DNA of 64,000 nucleotides from Hydractinia symbiolongicarpus (lineage: Eukaryota > Cnidaria > Hydrozoa > Anthoathecata > Hydractiniidae): contig NC_079877.1 of NCBI RefSeq assembly GCF_029227915.1, positions 7,504,001-7,568,000 on the forward strand. Direction: 5' to 3'. The translations under genes were made by a program, and so were the position numbers. Of the stretch, positions 38,201 through 50,642 are shown one piece after another. The notes under the pieces were generated by a model. It was not told the DNA's origin, did no database searches, and worked only from the letters and a program-made list of their open reading frames with translations. The first letter of the stretch is position 1. Each line of letters opens with the position of its first letter.

Positions 38201-40360
38201 TCTCAACAGAGAAACGATTGACTGTGGGACTTAATTGAACTGATTTTGGACTTTGACCTTATAAATGTAATAAATGAGCCATTTTGACTAGAAGAAATAA
38301 CATTCTCCTTAATTTGATATGATTGATGGAACTCACCGATTACACTGGGCGCTGTGGTAACGGTTTATTTATAAATTGAGATAAATAAGTCATTTTGTAC
38401 TGTGGGACCAATCCTAGCCCTTATCGCGCGCTGAAGAAATAGAGACAGTTTCAAAAACTACATTTCATTGACTTTCTAACGGTGTTAATCCGTTTGACTT
38501 ACAACGGTTGCGTCACATAATCGTACCAACATGTATTTAGTGATTTTCTTCCGATATTACTAAGTTGTATCGCTTTCAACAGTGAAACGATTGACTGTGG
38601 GACTTAGTTGAACTGATTTTGGACTTTGACCTTATAAATGCAATAAATGAGCCATTTTGACTAGAAGAAATAACATTCTTCTTAATTTGACATGATTGCC
38701 GGAACTCAGCAATTACACTGGACCCTGTGGTAGCGATTCATTAAAAAATTTAAATAAATAAGTCATTTTTACTGTGGGACCAATCCTAGCCGTTAGCGCG
38801 CGCTGAAGATATTGACACAGTTTCAAAAACTCCATTTCATTGACTTTCTAACGGTGTCAATCCGTTTGAGTTACAACGGTTGCGTCACACATTCGTACCA
38901 ACATGTATTTTGTGATATTTTTCCGATATTACTAAGTTGTATCGCTTTCAACAGTGAAACGATTGACTGTGGGACTTAATTGAACTAACTTTGGACTGTG
39001 ACCTCATAAGTGTGATAAATGAGACAATTGGACTCCAAGAAAGAACATTCTTCTTAATTTGACATGATTGCCGGAACTCAGCGATTACACTGGACCCTGT
39101 GGTAGCGATTCATTTAAAAATTTAGATAAATAAGTCATTTTTACTGTGGGACCAATCCTAGCCGTTAGCGCGCGCTGAAGATATAGAGACCGTTTCAAAA
39201 GCTCCATTTCATTGATTTCTTGCCGGTATAATTCCGTTTGAGTTACAACGGTTGCGTCACATATTCGTACCAACATGTATTTAGCGAAAGTATTCGGATA
39301 TTACTAGGTTGCATTGCTTTTAACTGTGAAACGTTTGACTGTGCGACTTAATTGAACTGATTTTGGACTTTGACCTTATAAATGTTATAAGTGAGACAAT
39401 TGGACTCCTAGAAATAACTTTCTTCTTAATTTGACATGATTGCTGGAACTCAGCGATTACACTGGGCGCTGTGGTAGCGCTTTATTTAAAAATTAAGATA
39501 AATAAGTCTTTTTTTACTGTGGGACCAATCCTAGCCGTTATCGCGCGCTGAAGAAATAGAGACAGTTTCTAAAACTAAATTTCATTGATTTTCTAACGGT
39601 GTCAATCCGTTTGAGTTAAAACAGTTGCGTCACATATTCGTACCAAAATGTATTTAGTGATTTTTTTCGGATATTCCTAAGTTGTATTGCTTTTAACAGT
39701 GAAACGATTGACTGTGGGAATTATTTGAACTGATTCAAGACTGTGACCTTATAAATGTGAGAAATGAGGCAAAAGGTCTCCAAGGAATAACATTCTTTTT
39801 AATTTGACATTATTGCTGGAATTCATCGATTACATTAGGCTCTGTGGTAGCCTTTTTTTAAAAATTTAGATAAATAAGTCATTTTTTACTGTGGGACCAA
39901 TCCTAGCCGTTAGTTCGCGCTGAAGAAATAGAGACAGCTTCAAAAAGTACATTTCATTGACTTTCTAACGGTGTCAATCTGTTTGAGTTACAACGGTTGG
40001 GTCACATATTCGTACCAACATGTATTAACGATGTTTTTCTGATATTACTAGGTTGCATCGGTTCTAACAGTGAAACGATTGACTGTGGGATTTAATTGAA
40101 CTAACTTTGGACTGTGACCTCATAAGTGTGATAAATATGACAATTGGACTCCAAGAAAGAACATTCTTCTTAATTTGACATGATTGCCGGAACTCAGCGA
40201 TTACACTGGGCGCTGTGGTAGCGCTTTGTTTAAATGTTAAGATAAATAAGTCATTTATTACTGTGGAAACAATCCTAGCCGTTATCGCGCGCTGAAGAAG
40301 TAGAGACAGTTTCAAAAACTACATTTCATTGACTTTCTAACCGTGTCAATCCGTTTGAGT
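35240..40360 (+). repeat. Mixed, more diverged monomers without a clear HOR
   Basis: About 14 monomers of many types occur here in no simple repeated order. The marker appears at 35,877, 37,738 and 39,227 at 5- and 4-monomer spacings. Two are mosaics. At 35,877 the upstream half is TTAGTTCGCGCTG rather than CTGGCCGTTA. At 39,227 it is the GCGCGCTGAAGATATAG type with GCTCCATTTCATTG. Many single-base private variants are present, such as GATTCCTGAAATTCAGC at about 36,463, AACAGGTATTAACG at about 36,667 and GACTTACAACGG at about 38,497. This looks less homogenised than the flanks. No gene is seen. Confidence 0.7.
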
Positions 40361-42222
40361 TACAACGGTTGCGTCACATATTCGTACCAATATGTATTTA
40401 GTGATTTCCTTCCGATATTACTAAGTTGTATCGCTTTTAACAGTGAAACGATTGACCGTGGGGATTAATTCAACTGATTCTGGACTGTGACCTTATAAAT
40501 GTGATTAATGCGCCAATTGGTCTCCAAGGAATAACATTCTTCTTAATTTGACATGATTGCTGGAATTCAGCGGTTACATTAGGCTCTGCGTTAGCGCTTT
40601 ATTTAAAAATTTAGATAAATAAGATTTTCTTACTGTGGGACCAATCCTGGCCGTTAGCACGCGCTGAAGAAATAAAGACATTCTCAAAAACTACATTTCA
40701 TTGATTTCTTGGCGGTATAATTCCGTTTGAGTTACAACGGTTGCGTCACATATTCGTACCAACATGTATTTAGCGAAAGTATTCGGATATTACTAGGTTG
40801 CATTCCTTTTAACTGTGAAACGTTTGACTGTGCGACTTAATTGAACTGATTTTGGACTTTGACCTTATAAATGTTATAAGTGAGACAATTGGACGCCAAG
40901 AAATAACATTCTTCTTAATTTGACATGATTGCTGGAACTCAGCGATTACACTGGGCGCTGTGGTAGGGCTTTATTTAAAAATTAAGATAAATAAGTCTTT
41001 TTTTACTGTGGGACCAATCCTAGCCGTTATCGCGCGCTGAAGAAATAGAGACAGTTTCAAAAACCACATTTCATTGACTATCTAACGGTGTCAATCCGTT
41101 TGAGTTACAACAGTTGCGTCACATAATCGTACCAAAATGTATTTAGTGATTTTCTGCGGATATTCCTAAGTTGTATCGCTTTTAACAGTGAAACTATTGA
41201 CTGTGGGAATTATTTGAACTGATTCAGAACTGTGACCTTATAAATGTGTTAAATGAGGGAAAAGGTCTCCAAGGAATAACATTCTTCTTAATTTGACATG
41301 ATTGCTGTAATTCAGCAGTTACAACAGGCTCTTCGGTAGCGCTTTATTTAAAAATTTAGATAAATAAGATTTTCTTACTGTGGGACCAATCCTGGCCGTT
41401 ACCATGCGCTGAAGAAATAAAGACATTCTCAAAAACTACATTTCATTGATTTCTTGGTGGTATAATGCCGTTTGAGTTACAACGGTTGCGTCACATATTC
41501 GTACCAACATGTATTTAGCGAAAGTATTCGGATATTACTAGGTTGCATCGCTTTTAACTGTGAAACGTTTGACTGTGCGACTTAATTGAACTGATTTTGA
41601 ACTTTGACCTTATAAATGTTATAAGTGAGACAATTGGACACCAAGAAATACCATTCTTCTTAATTTGACATGATTGGTGGAACTAAGCGTATACACTGGA
41701 CCCTGTGGTAGCGATTCATTTAAAAATTTAGATAAATAAGTCATTTTTACTGTGGGACCAATCCTAGCCGTTAGCGTGCGCTGAAGATATAGAGATAGTT
41801 TCAAAAAATCCATTTTATTGACTCTCTAACGGTGTCAATCCGTTTGAGTTAGAACGGTTGCGTCACATAATCGTACCAACATGTATTTAGTGATTTTCTT
41901 CCGATATTACTAAGTTGTATCGCTTTCAACAGAGAAACGATTGACTGTGGGACTTAATTGAACTGATTTTGGACTTTGACCTTATAAATGTAATAAATGA
42001 GCCATTTTGACTAGAAGAAATAACATTCTCCTTAATTTGATATGATTGATGGAAATCACCGATTACACTGGGCGCTGTGCTAACGGTTTATTTATAAATT
42101 GAGATAAATAAGTCATTTTGTACTGTGGGACCAATCCTAGCCGTTATCGCGCGCTAGAAAAATAGAGACAGTTTCAAAAACTACATTTCATTGACTTTCT
42201 AACGGTGTTAATCCGTTTGACT
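40360..42222 (+). repeat. Pentamer duplication of 1,862 bp, copy 1
   Basis: Five monomers repeat immediately downstream. Markers lie at 40,716 and 41,461 in this copy and 42,578 and 43,323 in the next. Reading along both copies I noticed only about three differences. TAGCGAAAG at about 40,777 reads TAGCAAAAG at 42,638. TAGGGCTTTATTT at about 40,973 reads TAGGGATTTATTT. GGAAATCACC at about 42,053 reads GGAACTCACC. Shared private variants include GTATAATGCCG, CTCTTCGGTAGCG, GTGTTAAATGAGGG and CGCGCTAGAAAAATAG. Confidence 0.9.
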
Positions 42223-44104
42223 TACAACGGTTGCGTCACATATTCGTACCAATATGTATTTAGTGATTTCCTTCCGATATTACTAAGTTGTATCGCTTTT
42301 AACAGTGAAACGATTGACCGTGGGGATTAATTCAACTGATTCTGGACTGTGACCTTATAAATGTGATTAATGCGCCAATTGGTCTCCAAGGAATAACATT
42401 CTTCTTAATTTGACATGATTGCTGGAATTCAGCGGTTACATTAGGCTCTGCGTTAGCGCTTTATTTAAAAATTTAGATAAATAAGATTTTCTTACTGTGG
42501 GACCAATCCTGGCCGTTAGCACGCGCTGAAGAAATAAAGACATTCTCAAAAACTACATTTCATTGATTTCTTGGCGGTATAATTCCGTTTGAGTTACAAC
42601 GGTTGCGTCACATATTCGTACCAACATGTATTTAGCAAAAGTATTCGGATATTACTAGGTTGCATTCCTTTTAACTGTGAAACGTTTGACTGTGCGACTT
42701 AATTGAACTGATTTTGGACTTTGACCTTATAAATGTTATAAGTGAGACAATTGGACGCCAAGAAATAACATTCTTCTTAATTTGACATGATTGCTGGAAC
42801 TCAGCGATTACACTGGGCGCTGTGGTAGGGATTTATTTAAAAATTAAGATAAATAAGTCTTTTTTTACTGTGGGACCAATCCTAGCCGTTATCGCGCGCT
42901 GAAGAAATAGAGACAGTTTCAAAAACCACATTTCATTGACTATCTAACGGTGTCAATCCGTTTGAGTTACAACAGTTGCGTCACATAATCGTACCAAAAT
43001 GTATTTAGTGATTTTCTGCGGATATTCCTAAGTTGTATCGCTTTTAACAGTGAAACTATTGACTGTGGGAATTATTTGAACTGATTCAGAACTGTGACCT
43101 TATAAATGTGTTAAATGAGGGAAAAGGTCTCCAAGGAATAACATTCTTCTTAATTTGACATGATTGCTGTAATTCAGCAGTTACAACAGGCTCTTCGGTA
43201 GCGCTTTATTTAAAAATTTAGATAAATAAGATTTTCTTACTGTGGGACCAATCCTGGCCGTTACCATGCGCTGAAGAAATAAAGACATTCTCAAAAACTA
43301 CATTTCATTGATTTCTTGGTGGTATAATGCCGTTTGAGTTACAACGGTTGCGTCACATATTCGTACCAACATGTATTTAGCGAAAGTATTCGGATATTAC
43401 TAGGTTGCATCGCTTTTAACTGTGAAACGTTTGACTGTGCGACTTAATTGAACTGATTTTGAACTTTGACCTTATAAATGTTATAAGTGAGACAATTGGA
43501 CACCAAGAAATACCATTCTTCTTAATTTGACATGATTGGTGGAACTAAGCGTATACACTGGACCCTGTGGTAGCGATTCATTTAAAAATTTAGATAAATA
43601 AGTCATTTTTACTGTGGGACCAATCCTAGCCGTTAGCGTGCGCTGAAGATATAGAGATAGTTTCAAAAAATCCATTTTATTGACTCTCTAACGGTGTCAA
43701 TCCGTTTGAGTTAGAACGGTTGCGTCACATAATCGTACCAACATGTATTTAGTGATTTTCTTCCGATATTACTAAGTTGTATCGCTTTCAACAGAGAAAC
43801 GATTGACTGTGGGACTTAATTGAACTGATTTTGGACTTTGACCTTATAAATGTAATAAATGAGCCATTTTGACTAGAAGAAATAACATTCTCCTTAATTT
43901 GATATGATTGATGGAACTCACCGATTACACTGGGCGCTGTGCTAACGGTTTATTTATAAATTGAGATAAATAAGTCATTTTGTACTGTGGGACCAATCCT
44001 AGCCGTTATCGCGCGCTAGAAAAATAGAGACAGTTTCAAAAACTACATTTCATTGACTTTCTAACGGTGTTAATCCGTTTGACTTACAACGGTTGCGTCA
44101 CATA
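42222..44104 (+). repeat. Pentamer duplication, copy 2, with resolvable junction
   Basis: The junction lies between 42,222 and 42,242. To its left, GGTGTTAATCCGTTTGACTT is the end of the unit, seen again at about 44,063-44,083. To its right, ATATTCGTACCAATATG is the start of the unit, seen at about 40,378. At the end of copy 2 the same left sequence continues instead as ATAATCGTACCAACATG, which matches 38,500-38,540 and so looks like the unduplicated order. Confidence 0.9.
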
Positions 44105-46925
44105 ATCGTACCAACATGTATTTAGTGATTTTCTTCCGATATTACTAAGTTGTATCGCTTTCAACAGTGAAACGATTGACTGTGGGACTTAGTTGAACTG
44201 ATTTTGGACTTTGACCTTGTAAAAGCAATAAATGAGCCATTTTGACTACAAGAAATAACATTCTTCTTAATTTGACATGATTGCCGGAACTCAGCGATTT
44301 AACTGGACCCTGTGGTAGCGATTCATTTAAAAATTTAGATAAATAAGTCATTTTTACTGTGGGACCAATCCTAGCCGTTAGCGCGCGCTGAAGATATAGA
44401 GACAGTTTCAAAAGCTCCATTTCAATGATTTCTTGGCGGTATAATTCCGTTTGAGTTACAACGGTTGCGTCACATATTCGTACCAACATGTATTTAGCGA
44501 AATTATTCGGATATTACTAGGTTGCATTGCTTTTAACTGTGTAACGTTTGACTGTGCGACTTAATTGAACTGATTTTGGACTTTGACCTTATAAATGTTA
44601 TAAGTGAGACAATTGAACTCCAAGAAATAACTTTCTTCTTAATTTGAAATGATTGCTGGAACTCAGCGATTACACTGGGCGCTGTGGTAGCGCTTTATTT
44701 AAAAATTAAGATAAATAAGTCTTTTTTTACTGTGGGACCAATCCTAGCCGTTATCGCACACTGAAGAAATAGAGACAGCTTCAAAAAGTACATTTCATTG
44801 ACTTTCTAACGGTGTCAATCTGTTTGAGTTACAACGGTTGGGTCACATATTCGTACCAACATGTCTTAACGATGTTTTTCTGATATTACTAGGTTGCATC
44901 GGTTCTAACAGTGAAACGATTGACTGTGGGATTTAATTGAACTAACTTTGGACTGTGACCTCATAAGTGTAATAAATATGACAATTGGACTCCAAGAAAG
45001 AACATTCTTCTTAATTTGACATGATTGCCGGAACTCAGCGATTACACTGAGCGCTGTGGTAGCGGTTTGTTTAAAAGTTAAGATAAATAAGTCATTTATT
45101 ACTGTGGAAACAATCCTAGCCGTTATCGCGCGCTGAAGAAGTGGAGACAGTTTTAAAAACTACATTTCATTGACTTTCTAACCGCGTCAATCCGTTTGAG
45201 TTACAACGGTTGCGTCACATATTCGTACCAACATGTATATAGTGATTTCCTTCCGATATTACTAAGTTGTATCGCTTTTAACAGTAAAACGATTGACCGT
45301 GGGGATTAATTCAACTGATTCTGGACTGTGACCTTATAAATGTGATTAATGCGCCAATTGGTCTCCAAGGAATAACATTCTTCTTAATTTGACATGATTG
45401 CTGGAATTCAGCGGTTACTTTAGGCTCTGCGGTAGCGCTTTATTCAAAAATTTAGATAAATAAGATTTTCTTACTGTGGGACCAATCCTGGCCGTTAGCA
45501 CGCGCTGAAGAAATAAAGACATTCTCAAAAACTACATTTCATTGATTTCTTGGCGGTATAATACCGTTTGAATTACAACGGTTGCGTCACATATTCGTAT
45601 TTGTATTTAGTATGTATTTAGCGACATGTATTTAGCGAAAGTATTCGGATATTACTAGGTTGCATTCCTTTTAACTGTGAAACGTTTGACTGTGCGACTT
45701 AATTGAACTGATTTTGGACTTTGACCTTATAAATGTTATAAGTGAGACAATTGGACTTCAAGAAATAACATTCTTCTTAATTTGACATGATTGCTGGAAC
45801 TCAGCGATTACACTGGGCGCTGTGGTAGCGCTTTATTTAAAAATTAAGTAAATAAGTCTTTTTTTACTGTGGGACCAATCCTAGCCGTTATCGCGCGCTG
45901 AAAAAATAGAGACAGATTCAAAAACCACATTTCATTGACTTTCTAACGGTGTCAATCCGTTTGAGTTACAACAGTTGCGTCACATAATCGTACGAAAATG
46001 TATTTAGTGATTTTCTGCGGATATTCCTAAGTTGTATCGCTTTTAACAGTGAAACGATTGACTGTGGGAATTATTTGAACTGATTCAGGACTGTGACCTT
46101 ATAAATGTGTTAAATGAGGGAAAAGGTCTCCAAGGAATAACATTCTTCTTAATTTAACATGATTGCTGGAATTCAGCGATTACATTAGGCTCTGTGGTAG
46201 CCTTTTTTTAAAAATTTAGATAAATAAGTCATTTTTTACTGTGGGACCAATCCTAGCCGTTAGTTCGCGCTGAAGAAATAGAGACAGCTTCAAAAAGTAC
46301 ATTTCATTGACTTTCTAACGGTGTCAATCCGTTTGAGTTACATCGGTTGAGTCACATATTAGCACCAACATGTATTAACGATGTTTTTCTGATATTACTA
46401 GGTTGCATCGGTTCTAACAGTGAAACGATTGACTGTGGGATTTAATTGAACTAACTTTGGACTGTGACCTCATAAGTGTGATAAATGAGACAATTGGACT
46501 CCAAGAAAGAACATTCTTCTTAATTTGACATGATTGGCGGAACTCAGCGATTACACTGGACCCTGTGGTAGCGATCCATTTAAAAATTTAGATAAATAAG
46601 TCATTTTTACTGTGGGACCAATCCTAGCCGTTAGCGCGCACTGAAGATATAGAGAGAGTTTCAAAAACTCCATTTCATTGACTTTCTAACGGTGTCAATC
46701 CGTTTGAGTTACAACGGTTGCGTCACACATTCGTACCAACATGTATTTAGTTATTTTTTTCCGATATTACTAAGTTGTATCGCTTTCAACGGTGAAACGA
46801 TTGACCGTGGGAATTAATTCAACTGATTCTGGACTGTGACCTTGTAAATGTGATTAATGCGCCAATTGGTCTCCAAGGAATAACATTCTTCTTAATTTGA
46901 CATGATTGCTGGAATTCAGCGGTTA
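44104..46925 (+). repeat. Mixed monomers between the two pentamer HORs
   Basis: About seven and a half monomers occur here, with markers at 44,440 and 45,557. The 44,440 marker monomer has GCTCCATTTCAATGATTTC just upstream, related to 39,227. At 46,118 the AAAAGGTCTCC type recurs, followed by an ATTAACGATG monomer with CATCGGTTGAGTCAC shared with about 36,640. The interval from 45,557 to the next marker is 1,508 bp, about 20 bp more than four monomers, because of the insertion near 45,600. No gene is seen. Confidence 0.7.
45600..45635 (+). repeat. Local micro-duplication of TGTATTTAG inside a monomer
   Basis: Where other monomers read CGTACCAACATGTATTTAGCG, this one has three copies of TGTATTTAG at 45,602-45,610, 45,613-45,621 and 45,627-45,635. 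The middle copy is followed by the GCGA that normally follows the single one. About 20 extra bases result. Replication slippage or a small templated insertion would produce it. It was not seen in any other monomer, so it appears young and unspread. Confidence 0.85.
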
Positions 46926-48783
46926 CATTAGGCTCTGCGGTAGCGTTTTATTTAAAAATTTAGGTAAATAAGATTTTCTTACTGTGGGACCAATCCTGGC
47001 CGTTAGCACGAACTGAAGAAATAAAGACATTCTCAAAAACTACATTTCATTGATTTCTTGGCGGTATAATTCCGTTTGAGTTACAACGGTTGCGTCACAT
47101 ATTCGTACCAGCATGTATTTAGCGAAAGCATTCGGATATTACTAGGTTGCATTGATTTTAACTGTGAAACGTTTGACTGTGCGACTTAAATGAACTGATT
47201 TTGGACTATGACCTTATAAATGTTATAAGTGAGACAATTGGACGCCAAGATATAACATTCTTCTTAATTTGACATGATTGCCGGAACTCAGCGATTACAC
47301 TGGACCCTGTGGTAGCGATCCATTTAAAAATTTAGATAATTAAGTCATTTTTACTGTGGGACCAATCATAGCCGTTAGCGCGCACAGAAGATATAGAAAC
47401 AGTTTAAAAACTCCATTTCATTGACTTTCTAACGGTGTCAATCCGTTTGAGTTACAACAGTTGCGTCACACATTCGTACCAACATGTATTTAGCGAAAGT
47501 ATTCGGATATTACTAGGTTGCATCGCTTTTAACTGTGAAACGTTTGACTGTGCGACTTAAATGAACTGATTTTGGACTTTGACCTTATAAATGTTATAAG
47601 TGAGACAATTGGACGCCAAGAAATAACATTCTTCTTAATTTGACATGATTGCTGGAACTCAGCGATTACACTGGGCGCTGTGGTAGCGCTTTATTTAAAA
47701 ATTAAGATAAATAAGTCTTTTTTTAATGTGGGACCAATCCTAGCCGTTATCGCGCGCTGAAGAAATAGAGACAGTTTCAAAAACCACATTTCATTGACTT
47801 TCTAACGGTGTCAATCCGTTTGAGTTACAACAGTTGCCTCACATATTCGTACCAAAATGTATTTAGTGATTTTCTTCGGATAATACTAAGTTGTATCGCT
47901 TTTAACAGTGAAACTATTGACTGTGGTAATTATTTGAACTGATTCAGGACTGTGACCTTATAAATGTGATAAATGAGGCAATAGGTCTTCAAGGAATATC
48001 ATTCTTCTTAGTTTAACATGATTGCTGGAATTCAGCGATTACATTAGGCTCTGTGGTAGCCCTTGTTTAAAAATTTAGATAAATAAGTCATTTTTACTGT
48101 GGGACCAATCCTAGCCGTTAGTTCGCGCTGAAGAATTAGAGACAGCTTCAAAAAGTACATTTCATTGACTTTCTAACGGTGTCAATCCGTTTGAGTTACA
48201 ACGGTTGGGTCACATATTCGAACCAACATGTATTTAGCGATATTTTTCTGATATTACTAGGTTGCATCGCTTCAAACAGTGAAACGATTGACTGTGGGAC
48301 TTAATTGAACTAACTTTGGACTGTGACCTCATAAGTGTGATAAATGAGACAATTGGACTCCAGGAAAGAACATTCTTCTTAATTTGACATGATTGCCGGA
48401 ACTCAGCGATTACACTGGACCCTGTGGTAGCAATTCATTAAAAATTTAGATAAATAAGTCATTTTTACTGTGGGACCAATCCTAGCCGTTAGCGCGCGCT
48501 GAAGATATAGAGACAGTTTCAAAAACTCCATTTCATTGACTTTCTAACGGTGTCAATCCGTTTGAGTTACAGCGGTTGCGTCACACATTCGTACCAACAT
48601 GTATTTAGTGATTTTTTTCCGATATTACTAAGTTGTATCGCTTTCAACAGTGAAACGATTGACTGTGGGACTTAATTGAACTGATTTTGGACTTTGACCT
48701 TATAAATGTGATAAATGAGTCATTTTGACTACAAGAAATGATATTATTCGTAATTTGACATGATTGCTGGAACTCAGCGATTA
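46925..48783 (+). repeat. 1,859 bp pentamer HOR, copy 1
   Basis: Copy 1 starts within ACATTAGGCTCTG, next to GCGTTTTATTTAAAAATTTAGGTAAATAAG at about 46,943. The five monomers in order are: the TATAAT marker with GCACGAACTGAAG; the GCGCACAGAAG/GCGATCCATT type; the TTTTTAATGTGGG type; GGCAATAGGTCTTC with GCCCTTGTTT; and CCAGGAAAGAACATTC with GGACCCTGTGG. Copy 1 is the most different of the four: GACTTAAATGAAC at about 47,185 where the others have GACTTATATGAAC, CCAAGATATAAC at about 47,244, and GATAATTAAGTC at about 47,335. Confidence 0.85.
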
Positions 48784-50642
48784 CATTAGGCTCTGTGGTA
48801 GCGTTTTATTTAAAAATTTAGGTAAATAAGATTTTCTTACTGTGGGACCAATCCTGGCCGTTAGCACGAACTGAAGAAATAAAGACATTCTCAAAAACTA
48901 CATTTCATTGATTTCTTGGCGGTATAATTCCGTTTGAGTTACAACGGTTGCGTCACATATTCGTACCAGCATGTATTTAGCGAAAGTATTCGGATATTAC
49001 TAGGTTGCATTGATTTTAACTGTGAAACGTTTGACTGTGCGACTTATATGAACTGATTTTGGACTTTGACCTTATAAATGTTTTAAGTGAGACAATTGGA
49101 CGCCAAGAAATAACATTCTTCTTAATTTGACATGATTGCCGGAACTCAGCAATTACACTGGACCCTGTGGTAGCGATCCATTTAAAAATTTAGATAAATA
49201 AGTCATTTTTACTGTGGGACCAATCATAGCCGTTAGCGCGCACTGAAGATATAGAGACAGTTTAAAAACTCCATTTCATTGACTTTCTAACGGTGTCAAT
49301 CCGTTTGAGTAACAACAGATGCGTCACACATTCGTACCAACATGTATTTAACGAAAGTATTCGGATATTACTAGGTTGCATCGCTTTTAACTGTGAAACG
49401 TTTGACTGTGCGACTTAAATGAACTGATTTTGGACTTTGACCTTATAAATGTTATAAGTGAGACAATTGGACGCCAAGAAATAACATTCTTCTTAATTTG
49501 ACATGATTGCTGCAACTCAGCGATTACACTAGGCGCTGTGGTAGCGCTTTATTTAAAAATTAAGATAAATAAGTCTTTTTTTAATGTGGGACCAATCCTA
49601 GCCGTTATTGCGCGCTGAAGAAATAGAGACAGTTTCAAAAACCACATTTCATTGACTTTCTAACGGTGTCAATCCGTTTGAGTTACAACAGTTGCGTCAC
49701 ATATTCGTACCAAAATGTATTTAGTGATTTTCTTCGGATAATACTAAGTTGTATCGCTTTTAACAGTGAAACTATTGACTGTGGTAATTATTTGAACTGA
49801 TTCAGGACTGTGACCTTATAAATGTGATAAATGAGGCAATAGGTCTTCAAGGAATATCATTCTTCTTAATTTGACATGATTGCTGGAATTCAGCGATTAC
49901 ATTAGGCTCTGTGGTAGCCCTTGTTTAAAAATTTAGATAAATAAGTCATTTTTTACTGTGGGACCAATCCTAGCCGTTAGTTCGCGCTGAAGAAATAGAG
50001 ACAGCTTCAAAAAGTACATTTCATTGACTTTCTAACGGTGTCAATCCGTTTGAGTTACAACGGTTGGGTCACATATTCGAACCAACATGTATTTAGCGAT
50101 ATTTTTCTGATATTACTAGGTTGCATCGCTTCAAACAGTGAAACGATTGACTGTGGGACTTAATTGAATTAACTTTGGACTGTGACCTCATAAGTGTGAT
50201 AAATGAGACAATTGGACTCCAGGAAAGAACATTCTTCTTAATTTGACATGATTGCCGGAACTCAGCGATTACACTGGACCCTGTGGTAGCGATTCATTAA
50301 AAATTTAGATAAATAAGTCATTTTTAATGTGGGACCAATCCTAGCCGTTAGCGCGCGCTGAAGATATAGAGACAGTTTCAAAAACTCCATTTCATTGACT
50401 TTCTAACGGTGTCAATCCGTTTGAGTTACAGCGGTTGCGTCACACATTCGTACCAACATGTATTTAGTGATTTTTTTCCGATATTACTAAGTTGTATCGC
50501 TTTCAACAGTGAAACGATTGACTGTGGGACTTAATTGAACTGATTTTGGACTTTGACCTTATAAATGTGATAAATGAGTCATTTTGACTACAAGAAATGA
50601 TATTATTCGTAATTTGACATGATTGCTGGAACTCAGCGATTA
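48784..50642 (+). repeat. 1,859 bp pentamer HOR, copy 2
   Basis: Copies 2 and 3 share variants absent from 1 and 4: ATGTTTTAAGTGAG at about 49,079 and 50,938, and AACAACAGATGCGTCAC at about 49,311 and 51,170. They therefore form the most recent pair. Copy 2 alone has CAGCAATTACACTGG at about 49,147 and GCTGCAACTCAGCG at about 49,509. Confidence 0.88.

Noticed and set aside
41461-43323. Assembly artefact as the cause of near-identical pentamers
   Set aside because: It cannot be excluded without reads, but the few fixed differences between copies and the internally consistent junction favour a real duplication.
44145-44489. Longest open frame, 114 codons on the minus strand
   Set aside because: It spans most of a monomer because a chimeric monomer lacks one stop. 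Its two ends translate the usual repeat-derived peptides, so it is not a gene.
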